NCBI GenBank assembly: GCA_039815685.1
Contig: JBCBYV010000010.1
Coordinates: forward strand, 1-64,000
Reading direction: 5' to 3'
DNA: 64,000 nt
Source: Thermohalobaculum sp039815685
GTDB taxonomy: Bacteria; Pseudomonadota; Alphaproteobacteria; Rhodobacterales; Rhodobacteraceae
Part shown: piece by piece, positions 50,514 to 58,032 of the stretch
Numbering within the stretch: position 1 is the first letter of the stretch
Layout: the number at the start of each line of letters is the position of its first letter
Program-made: the position numbers and the translations under genes
The notes under the pieces: model-generated
The model's input: the letters and a program-made list of their open reading frames with translations, nothing else
Database searches by the model: none
Told to the model about the DNA's origin: nothing

Positions 50514-52754
50514 TCATCGCCAGCGCACGAGGCCGAGATGACCGAGCACGTCCTGCCCGGCGGAAAGTGCGCGGCGAAGGCCGTTGCCCCGGTTGGCGGG
50601 CCGGCCCGATGCAAGCCTCTCGAGCACGATCTCGGGCGGGGCGGCGAAGCCGGTGTCGGGATCGACATAGCGCGGGTAGGCGATGAGGGCGGCCCAGGCG
50701 AGGGCTGTGAGGCTCGGTCTTGCACGGCGTCGGTCGGGCACGGGTCCTGCGTCGCGCGTGAGCCCCCAGCCGGCATAGAAGGGTGCGCCAAGGCAGGTTA
50801 CGGGTACCCCGCGAAGAAGCGCCTCGAACCCCATGAGCGAGGTCAATGTCCAGAGGCCCGCGGCGCGTTCGAGGAGCGGTGCGGCGGGGCAATGGGTGGC
50901 GACCATGTCGGCGAGATGCTTTGCCTCCGCTTCCCGGATGGCCCCGGCGCGCAGGCCGGCCTCCACATCCGGGTGGGGTTTGTAGACGATGAAGGCGTCC
51001 GGGTTGGCAGCGCGGGCTGCGGCGAGCAGCGTGAGATTGTCCTGCGCGGGCGCGTTCGCTGCGCCGAGGCGGACGGAGGCGTCGTCCGCCACCTGGCCGG
51101 GCACGAGGAGCAGGGGGCTTTCGGAAGGGATGTCGGCCAGGGTCGCCTCAGCCTGTGACCTGGTCGCGGCGTGGTGCTCGAGATTGTATTTGGTCACGCC
51201 TGTCTTGCGAATGTTCGCCATCAGGGTTGCGGTGCGGCGAAGGCGGGGGTCGTCCGGCGGGAAGGTTGCAGCCTTCTCGATCAGCTGTTCGAGCCGGGAA
51301 GGTCTCGCCGGGTCATAGTGGATGCCGAGATCGTCGAACACCAGCGACGCCGTGTCGGTCAGCCGCGCGCCGAGGCCGACGGAGCGAAGAAACCCGTCCT
51401 CGACAAGGCCTGCGGGGATGCCGGCTGTTGACGCTCTGCTGAGGATGTCCGGCTCCGCGCGGCTGGCCCAGAGCCAGAGCCTTGTAGGGGGTGTGCCGGT
51501 GCTCGTCGTTTTGCTGTCGGCAAGGGCCGTGGCGGTGTCCGCCCGCCGCCGGTGCCGGGTGCCGGCTGGGTAGGGGGGGCCGAACAGCGCGGTCTGGCGC
51601 CGCTTCCAGGGTGCGAAGCCGGCATAGACCGCGCGGGGGAGGGGTCGGCCTGCGGCACCGTCGCCCTGTTCGGCCCGGGCTATGGCTTCGAGTGCGTCGA
51701 GCGTCGCCTCAAAGCTCGTGAGCCGCCCGCGATAGGGGCACCAGTAGAGCGGGGCGATGAGGTGGGTGGCCGCGAAGATCTGCTCGCGCGACGGACGGGT
51801 GGTACGCGCGCGGGCGAAGCGCGGCAGGGCCAGCCGATCGTTCGTGAGTCCCCAGCCGGCGTAGAACGGGAGCCCGAAAAGCTCTGTCGGTCGCCCTGCG
51901 AGCACCGCTTCGTAGCCGAGTTGCGAGGTCACCGCGTAGACCCGTGCCGCGCCGTCGACGAGGTCGAGCGGGTTGATGGGTGCGGTGAGCAGGCTCTCGC
52001 CGGGCCTCAGATCCTCCGCCGTGAAATGGCCGCGGCGCCGGTCCTGCCCTGCCGCGGGGTGGGACTTGATGATGATGGGGCAGCCCGGGTTCTCGGCCCG
52101 CGCCGCGTCGAGCATGGTCCTGAAGCTCTCCGGTCCCGCGCAGCCGAGATGGATGGAGGCGTCGCCGCGCGTCTGGTCGATCAGGAGCACGTAGCCGGGC
52201 TTCGGGAGCGCGAGGGCGCCGCGGCCGCAGGGCGTGTATTTCGAAAGACCGAGGGCGCGAAGTCGGTGGAGGCCCGCTTCGGCGCGATGGCCGAGATCGG
52301 GCGCGAGGGGACAGGTGGCAAGCGCCTCGATCACCGCCTCCAGTCGTGAGGGGCGGGTTGCGTCGAGATGGATGCCGCGGTCGTCCAGCAGGAGCGACAG
52401 AAAGGGCGGTTGCCTTGGACCGCGTCGTCGCGCCAGGCCCTTGAGGGGTGGCCGGATCCCCCGCAGAAACCCGTCCTCGAGCGTCAGGAGCGGGCGTCCT
52501 GTCCGATGCGTGAAGGCAATTGCCGGTGCGCCGCCCGGACGTCTGCCCCAGACGGCGAGATGAGCCATAGGGCTGGGGCCGAGCCGCCATCCTGCGGCGC
52601 GGAGCATGCTCGCCGCGTGGCGGTTCAAGATCAGGCCGGGTTGTGCCAGGAGCGCGCATCCGCCGCCGAGGGACGGGTCGAGCAGTCCCAGCGGAATTGC
52701 GTCGATCACGGGGGCGGGGGTCACGGGCAGCGCATCGTGGAAAGGGATGCTCAT
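50514..52754 (-). CDS. kpsC: Capsular polysaccharide beta-Kdo transferase KpsC
   Basis: A 746-residue two-module glycosyltransferase. Both halves repeat the same motifs: LEDGFLRGIRP / VEDGFLRSVGLG, DDRGIHLDATRPSRLE / DDLGIHYDPARPSRLE, and FGLPFYAGWGLTNDR / LGAPFYAGWGLTRDA. In group 2-type capsules KpsC builds the beta-Kdo linker on phosphatidylglycerol at the cytoplasmic face, alternating two linkages with its two domains. The long frame extends upstream, but the ATG at 52754 overlaps the stop of the preceding glycosyltransferase gene (ATGA). KpsS, KpsM and KpsD genes are not in the window. Confidence 0.92.
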   Translation of the reverse strand: MSIPFHDALPVTPAPVIDAIPLGLLDPSLGGGCALLAQPGLILNRHAASMLRAAGWRLGPSPMAHLAVWGRRPGGAPAIAFTHRTGRPLLTLEDGFLRGIRPPLKGLARRRGPRQPPFLSLLLDDRGIHLDATRPSRLEAVIEALATCPLAPDLGHRAEAGLHRLRALGLSKYTPCGRGALALPKPGYVLLIDQTRGDASIHLGCAGPESFRTMLDAARAENPGCPIIIKSHPAAGQDRRRGHFTAEDLRPGESLLTAPINPLDLVDGAARVYAVTSQLGYEAVLAGRPTELFGLPFYAGWGLTNDRLALPRFARARTTRPSREQIFAATHLIAPLYWCPYRGRLTSFEATLDALEAIARAEQGDGAAGRPLPRAVYAGFAPWKRRQTALFGPPYPAGTRHRRRADTATALADSKTTSTGTPPTRLWLWASRAEPDILSRASTAGIPAGLVEDGFLRSVGLGARLTDTASLVFDDLGIHYDPARPSRLEQLIEKAATFPPDDPRLRRTATLMANIRKTGVTKYNLEHHAATRSQAEATLADIPSESPLLLVPGQVADDASVRLGAANAPAQDNLTLLAAARAANPDAFIVYKPHPDVEAGLRAGAIREAEAKHLADMVATHCPAAPLLERAAGLWTLTSLMGFEALLRGVPVTCLGAPFYAGWGLTRDAGPVPDRRRARPSLTALAWAALIAYPRYVDPDTGFAAPPEIVLERLASGRPANRGNGLRRALSAGQDVLGHLGLVRWR

Positions 52755-55339
52755 GCGGCGCTCCGTCCGTCCGTAGGCCGCAGCACTGCCGGGCTTTTCT
52801 CGAGCGCGCCGAGGGCTTCGAGCCGCTCGGTCATGCGTGCGGCATGCGCGTCGAGGCCATAGGTGCCGCGGATGAGGGCGGCACCGGCGGCGGCGCGTCT
52901 CTGGCGTTCGAGTGGATCGGTGGCCACCTGTAGGAGTGTCGCGACCAAGGCGTCGTGGTCGATCTCCGCCCAATGCGCTCCGGGCACGGGCAGGATGGTC
53001 TCGGTCGGGCGGACCGGGACAGCGCGGCACGGAACGGGGAAGGATGTGTGCTGGGTGCAGAAAGCTTGTGTGCCCGACCAGTCCGTCGCGATCACCGGGC
53101 GCTCGCGCAGCATCGCCTCCGCCGGGCCGTAGCCGAAACCCTCCGAGCGGTGTGGTGACACATAGGCGTCCGCTACTGCGATGAGGGCGCGGTAGTCGGC
53201 GGCGGCGAGGCGACCCGTGACGATCCGGATGCGGGGGTCGCGTGCCGCCGCCTCCTCGATCGTTGCCCATTGGCCATGTGGGTCGCCCCAATGGCCGCGC
53301 AGGATCTCCGTCGTTTTCAGGACGAGGCCCACGTCGCGTGAGCTCGTCGCGCGAAGCGGGAAGGCGTCCTCGAAGGCGCGCACGAGGGCTAAGGGGTTCT
53401 TGCGCTCGATCGAGGAGTGAAAGTCGAAGCTCGAGAGGAACAGAAACGCATGCTCGGGCAGCTCGAAGTCGCGGCGGGCGAGGGATGCTAGCGGCCCGTC
53501 GGGCACCGCCTTGCCGATCACCGTGAGCCCGGTGCCCGCCTGTTCAGCCGCGGCGCGGTAGACATCCGCGACGAAGGGCGTCGGCGCCCAGATCTCGTCC
53601 AGCATCTCGACGGCCAGTCGGTGCGCTTCGGGCAGCCGGTCGAACTCCCAGAGAAGAAAGCCGATGGCGAGGGGTTCGCTGCCCGGTCGCGCGTTCGCCT
53701 GATGGGGGTTCAGGCGGCGATGGAGGAGTGCCGGTGGCACCCGGTCGGCGTTGAGGTGGAGCAGCGTGACGGCGCGGTGCAGTAGTCGGCGTGGTCCGGG
53801 GAGCTGTCGCGCGGCACCGGACGAGATCGGCTCGAGCCCGTTATCGGCGGAGAGCGCGGTGGTTTGAATGCCAGCGTGTGCGAGCGCTGCGGCGCTCATC
53901 GAGAGATTGGCGCCGAGCCCCATGTCCTGCCGACCGTGGCCGACGAGCGTGATCGCTTCTTCCTCGTCTCGGCCGATCGTTGCGTCGGGCGGCGCCTCCT
54001 CAGCGGATCGCCAGCCTCTGTTGGAAGTCTGTGCTAGCGCGAGGTCGACGGGGCTAGGCCCTGTCGCAAGGGCGCGTTCGACTGCCTGGAGGTGGTGGCG
54101 AAGGCGCTCGGGCAACGGCTTGCCGGGCTCGGGCATGCCGCCGGGCAAGCCGGCGACGATTGCGACGGCGAGGCCCAGATCCGTGAGATCGTCGAGCCGA
54201 TCGGCTCGCCGTGTGGGGGGCGAGGCCGCCCTGTCGGACTGGCGCGTGGAGGCAGGGAAGGTGGCGGGAATGCGCGCCATCTGCTGGTGAAGCGCCTCGG
54301 TAAGCGCCTTTTCCGGCGGTGCAGCGGGGATGAGTGGCGAGCGCAGGAGCGTGGCGCGGGAGACTGCCGTCCAGGCGCGATGCGCAGTGGCATCTGCGCT
54401 GCTTTCGGCTGTTTCTGCAGCAGTTTGCGAGAGGTTCCCGGTGCTGCGGAGGGTCGCCGCCATGCCGGCGAGGCCTGCGTCGCCATCGAGTTCTGCGAGT
54501 GCCCAGCGCCGAACCTCTATAGCCTGCCGCTCCGCATCGAGGCATGCGGGTGCCGCCCGCGGGTGGGCGAGCCCCTGGAGCGCGCCGCGAGCTGCGCGGA
54601 GCTGGCCCATCCATGCAGCGACGGGTTGGGCATCTGTTGACCATCTCGGGCAAGGCGCGGTTGCTGCTGCGAGTGCGCGTGAGGGCGGGTTTTGGGCAGG
54701 CTCGGCCGCGGCCTTGGCGAGGGTTGCAACGGTTTGTGCAATGGTCCGGTCGTCGAGGAGGGCTGCGAGGCTGGCCGCGATGCGACCCTCGTGCCGATCC
54801 CGCCAGGCTGCCGCGATGAGCAGAGCGGCCGTCTTGCTGCCGGGGTAATCGGCGGTCGAGAACGGCCGCGCCACGAGACGGAGGAGGGGGCCGATCAGCC
54901 GTGCTGCCGGGCGCCAACCCCCCGCGCCTTCCCCACAGTCCGCGAGCATGAACCGGGTGCTGCGTCGCCCGAGCCAGAGCAGCGTGTAGACCTGAGCGAC
55001 GAGGGCGAGGAGGCGGGCGGCGGTATTGGGGCGGCGCATCCGTAACGCGCCCGGAACCACAATGATCGCAGCCGGTTTCGGACCCCGCCGCAGTGCTGTC
55101 CGGAAGCGCCGGAGCGCATAGGCCTTGGCGAAGTCGAGCGCGAGATGTGCGTCCCCGTGGCCCGAGAGCGAGACGGTTTCGACCCGGTGGCCGGTGGCGA
55201 GGAGTGCTGCGATGGCGGCGAGCGAGGTGTCGCTCGCCGGACCCGTGATCGGCGGAAAGGTGCCGACGACGAGGGCGAGGGGTGCAGTGCGATGCTCTGA
55301 GCACGCGCTCTTCTGCGGGGCTTCGGCGGGAACGTTCAT
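52751..55339 (-). CDS. Large glycosyltransferase with C-terminal GT4-type domain
   Basis: An 862-residue cytoplasmic protein. The last 390 residues or so are a GT-B fold with GLGANLSMSAAALAHAG, LLHLNAD, DFHSSIERKNPLALVRAFE and the donor-binding motif SPHRSEGFGYGPAEAML followed by RPVIATDWSGT. The N-terminal half has an unusual Rossmann-like start (LALVVGTFPPITGPASDTS) and a long Ala-rich region that is probably helical. It is clearly paralogous to the gene at 58032-60740. It likely adds sugars to the capsule repeat. The start ATG at 55339 is preferred to an in-frame TTG at 55357; it overlaps kpsC. Confidence 0.85.
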   Translation of the reverse strand: MNVPAEAPQKSACSEHRTAPLALVVGTFPPITGPASDTSLAAIAALLATGHRVETVSLSGHGDAHLALDFAKAYALRRFRTALRRGPKPAAIIVVPGALRMRRPNTAARLLALVAQVYTLLWLGRRSTRFMLADCGEGAGGWRPAARLIGPLLRLVARPFSTADYPGSKTAALLIAAAWRDRHEGRIAASLAALLDDRTIAQTVATLAKAAAEPAQNPPSRALAAATAPCPRWSTDAQPVAAWMGQLRAARGALQGLAHPRAAPACLDAERQAIEVRRWALAELDGDAGLAGMAATLRSTGNLSQTAAETAESSADATAHRAWTAVSRATLLRSPLIPAAPPEKALTEALHQQMARIPATFPASTRQSDRAASPPTRRADRLDDLTDLGLAVAIVAGLPGGMPEPGKPLPERLRHHLQAVERALATGPSPVDLALAQTSNRGWRSAEEAPPDATIGRDEEEAITLVGHGRQDMGLGANLSMSAAALAHAGIQTTALSADNGLEPISSGAARQLPGPRRLLHRAVTLLHLNADRVPPALLHRRLNPHQANARPGSEPLAIGFLLWEFDRLPEAHRLAVEMLDEIWAPTPFVADVYRAAAEQAGTGLTVIGKAVPDGPLASLARRDFELPEHAFLFLSSFDFHSSIERKNPLALVRAFEDAFPLRATSSRDVGLVLKTTEILRGHWGDPHGQWATIEEAAARDPRIRIVTGRLAAADYRALIAVADAYVSPHRSEGFGYGPAEAMLRERPVIATDWSGTQAFCTQHTSFPVPCRAVPVRPTETILPVPGAHWAEIDHDALVATLLQVATDPLERQRRAAAGAALIRGTYGLDAHAARMTERLEALGALEKSPAVLRPTDGRSAA

Positions 55340-55401
55340 GAACGGCAATTCACGCAATCCTTACCATGTTGGCGCTTTGCTTGCGGGCAGACGCAACGGG
55401 G

Positions 55402-55423
55402 CGCGGGCCGCGCCCGCGGGAGG
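55402..55423 (+). promoter_or_regulatory. Hairpin abutting the kpsE-like ribosome-binding site
   Basis: CGCGGGC (55402-55408) and GCCCGCG (55412-55418) form a 7-base stem with a three-base loop, and its last base overlaps the Shine-Dalgarno GGGAGG (55418-55423) of the kpsE-like gene. It may limit access of ribosomes. The 88-base gap 55340-55427 also contains the divergent start region of the glycosyltransferase gene. Confidence 0.35.
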
Positions 55424-55427
55424 TTTG

Positions 55428-56561
55428 ATGACAACGGTCGATGCGATCCCGGCGGCGATGCCGCCGCTCAAGATGCCGCGGCGGCGCTATGTCTGGGCGG
55501 TGCTGGGATTTCTGCTGTTCGCGGCGGGGCCGGCCCTGGTCGCGGCCTGGTACTACTATGAGATCGCGGCGGACCGGTATGTCACGGGCCTGCGCTATGC
55601 GATCCGCGGGGGGCCGGGTGTCGAGAACCAGGACGCCGGCAACGTGCAGGGCGCGGGTTTTGCGGCGGCGCTTTCGGACGGGTTCATCCTGGAGGATTAC
55701 CTGCGCTCCGAAGCGGCGCTGGCCGAGCTCGAGACGCAGCTCGACATCCGCGGCATGCTGGGGCGGGACGGGGGCGATCCCGTGCGGCGCTATGATCCCG
55801 GGATGCCGCCCGAGGCGCTGCTCGGTCACTGGAACGCGGCGCTGGGCCTGCGCTTCGACGTGCTGACCGGGATCACGCATCTCGAGGTCCGGCTTTTCCG
55901 GCCGGAGGACAGCCTCGCGGTGGCGGAGGCGCTGGTTCGTATGCTCGAGGCGCTTGTCGACCGGCTGTCCGAGCAGCAGCAGAACGAGATGCTGGCCTAT
56001 GTGAGCGGCGAGTATGCCCGGGCGGAGCGGCGGCTGAAGGACACGCTCGATGCGATCGAGGCGTTCAGGCGGCGCACTCTCACAGTCTCGCCCACTCAGG
56101 AGGCGGAGCTCAACACGGCGACCATCGCGCAGCTTACGAGCGAGCTGACGGGCCTGCGCGTCAGGCTGCGCACGCTGATCGAGACGGTGCCCAACTCGCC
56201 CCAGATCCGGCGGTTGCGCGAGCAGATCCAGTCGCTCGAGGCGCAGATCGCGAACACCCGCGCAACGGTCGGTGGGGTGCAGGCGGACAGCGCGCTGCCG
56301 GTGCAGCTCACGGATTTCGAGCGGTTGCAGAACGAGTATCAAATTGCCCTCGACAGCTATATCGCGACGCTTGGCCTGCAGCAGCAGGCGCAGGCGCAGG
56401 CAACGCTCGGCCGTGCCCACCTCGTGGTCTTTGTCCCGCCGCGCCGGGCGCTGACCGCGACGGCGCCAAACCGGGCGGTGGAGGTGCTGAAGATCTCGGT
56501 GGCGGCCTTCCTTCTCTGGGTCATGGGACGGGTGCTCCTCGCCGCGCTGCGGACGCCTTAA
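55428..56561 (+). CDS. KpsE-like capsule export inner-membrane protein
   Basis: A 377-residue polysaccharide co-polymerase-type protein with one N-terminal membrane helix (about 20-43), a periplasmic domain with long helices and coiled coil (about 180-280, NEMLAYVSGEYARAERRLKD), and a C-terminal helix (about 350-372, FLLWVMGRVLLAAL). It fits KpsE/CtrB proteins, which link the ABC exporter to the outer-membrane channel. The ATG at 55428 has GGGAGG before it. It lies on the plus strand between two minus-strand capsule operons and overlaps the KpsT-like gene by 41 bases at the 3' end. Confidence 0.88.
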   Translation: MTTVDAIPAAMPPLKMPRRRYVWAVLGFLLFAAGPALVAAWYYYEIAADRYVTGLRYAIRGGPGVENQDAGNVQGAGFAAALSDGFILEDYLRSEAALAELETQLDIRGMLGRDGGDPVRRYDPGMPPEALLGHWNAALGLRFDVLTGITHLEVRLFRPEDSLAVAEALVRMLEALVDRLSEQQQNEMLAYVSGEYARAERRLKDTLDAIEAFRRRTLTVSPTQEAELNTATIAQLTSELTGLRVRLRTLIETVPNSPQIRRLREQIQSLEAQIANTRATVGGVQADSALPVQLTDFERLQNEYQIALDSYIATLGLQQQAQAQATLGRAHLVVFVPPRRALTATAPNRAVEVLKISVAAFLLWVMGRVLLAALRTP

Positions 56562-58032
56562 AGGGCCCCGCTCTCGGCGTATCGCTTGCGCGTTCGTAGG
56601 GCTCCCAGGCTGCGGTCTTTTCGATCGCTTCGGATGCGATGCTCTCACCGTCCTCGGGCGCTATGCGGGGGCGCCGTCCCTTGAAGAGGGTGCGGTAGGC
56701 GGGCGGCATCGCGGCCGCGCGTTTATCGCATGGCGTTGCGGCACCCATGCCCCGGGTGTCATCGGCATTCTGCTTGGACGCTGCATCCTGCGGTTTGTCG
56801 CGCAGCACCGCCGGCGCTGCCGGTATCGGCGCTGGCGCAGTGTCCTCCGGGCTCAGGCGGAGGATCGAGCGGGTTGAGAGGACAGGTGGCGCTTCTTCTG
56901 ACAACGCTGACGGATTGGGATTGGGACGCCGCTTCTCCGGGCTATGCGGCCTCTGTTCCTGGACCTCTGGCCGCTTCTTTGAAGCCGCCCCCTGCTCTCG
57001 GCTCGTTGAGGGGGCCGGAGACGTGGCCGTGCTGGCGATGAGTGCGTCTAGCGCGAGTTTGAGGCCTGGCGGCGAGACGGGCCCCTCCGGCTGCTGGTCC
57101 TTTGAGGGTTCGCTCTCGGGAACCAGGTCCGGAGTGTTTTTTGCGGTGGGCTTCGGTGGGTTGGCGCTCTCGTCCTTGCGGTGGGCCGCAGGGAGTTGCG
57201 GACGCATTGCGGCGTCGGTCTTCCGGTCTTTGGTGTCGGCGGGTTCGATGGCGCTCGGAGCGGGGAGCAGGGCGCGCGCGGGACGCGAGCGCGTGCGGCG
57301 TCGGTCGTCGAAGAGCCTGATCGCCTCCGCGATGTCGGCGAGGGGGCGGAGTGTCCCGGCTTCGAGCAGGAGAATACGGTCGGGCGCCATCGCCCGGAGG
57401 GTGCTCACTCCGGCGCTCAGCCAGATTACCGTGGCGTCCCGCCGACGCTGGGCCAGACGGGCGGCCATGGCGTCAGCTCCGGGGCCCGCGGATGGCAAGA
57501 GGCCGCCATCGGCGATGTAGACCGACGCCGGCACGAGCCATGCTGCAGCGTGACAGAGCGCCGTCCGATCCGCCCCCTCCAGACGCTCGAACGGGCGATC
57601 AAGGATCCGCGCATCGTCGAGTTCCGCCGCGACAGCGCGAGCGAAGTACCGACCGTCGAGCCCGGACGCCGCCGCCCGTAGGCTGAGGTCGCGCCGGACG
57701 CTGCCCGTGGCGCCGAAGCCCGCGGAATGGCCCACAAGCGGCGCGATAGTCCCGCTACGCCAGACCCGCCCTGCATCCGCCATACGCTGACCTGCGAGAA
57801 TGCTGGCAAGCGTCGTGCGCCCGGCACCCCGTCGGCCGAGGATCGCCGTCAGCTCGCCCCGCCGGAAGACGGCCGAGGCCCCGGCAAGAACGGATCGCCC
57901 AGCATGGCGCTTGACGAGGTTGAGGGCGGCGATGGCGGCCGGGTTGGCGCCTTCAGAAGCGCGCTCGACGATCAGGCTGCCCTCGCCGATCAGTTTGGCG
58001 GCGTCCGGGGCGAGGCTGTCCCTGAAATGCAT
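56521..58032 (-). CDS. KpsT-like ATPase with degenerate Walker A and disordered tail
   Basis: A 503-residue protein. Residues about 33-250 align with capsule-export ABC ATPases: SVLAGASAVFRRGELTAILG before the P loop, GRVWRSGTIAPLVGHSAGFG, and a region where KpsT has YSSGM. The P loop is GRRGAGRTT (66-74), with Arg72 replacing the catalytic Lys, and the Walker B segment reads SVYIADGG instead of a hydrophobic run ending in Asp-Glu. Residues about 255-503 are Pro/Ser/Lys-rich and probably disordered. It is likely a catalytically impaired partner or regulator in capsule export. Its start overlaps the upstream gene by one base. Confidence 0.75.
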   Translation of the reverse strand: MHFRDSLAPDAAKLIGEGSLIVERASEGANPAAIAALNLVKRHAGRSVLAGASAVFRRGELTAILGRRGAGRTTLASILAGQRMADAGRVWRSGTIAPLVGHSAGFGATGSVRRDLSLRAAASGLDGRYFARAVAAELDDARILDRPFERLEGADRTALCHAAAWLVPASVYIADGGLLPSAGPGADAMAARLAQRRRDATVIWLSAGVSTLRAMAPDRILLLEAGTLRPLADIAEAIRLFDDRRRTRSRPARALLPAPSAIEPADTKDRKTDAAMRPQLPAAHRKDESANPPKPTAKNTPDLVPESEPSKDQQPEGPVSPPGLKLALDALIASTATSPAPSTSREQGAASKKRPEVQEQRPHSPEKRRPNPNPSALSEEAPPVLSTRSILRLSPEDTAPAPIPAAPAVLRDKPQDAASKQNADDTRGMGAATPCDKRAAAMPPAYRTLFKGRRPRIAPEDGESIASEAIEKTAAWEPYERASDTPRAGPFKASAARRGAPVP

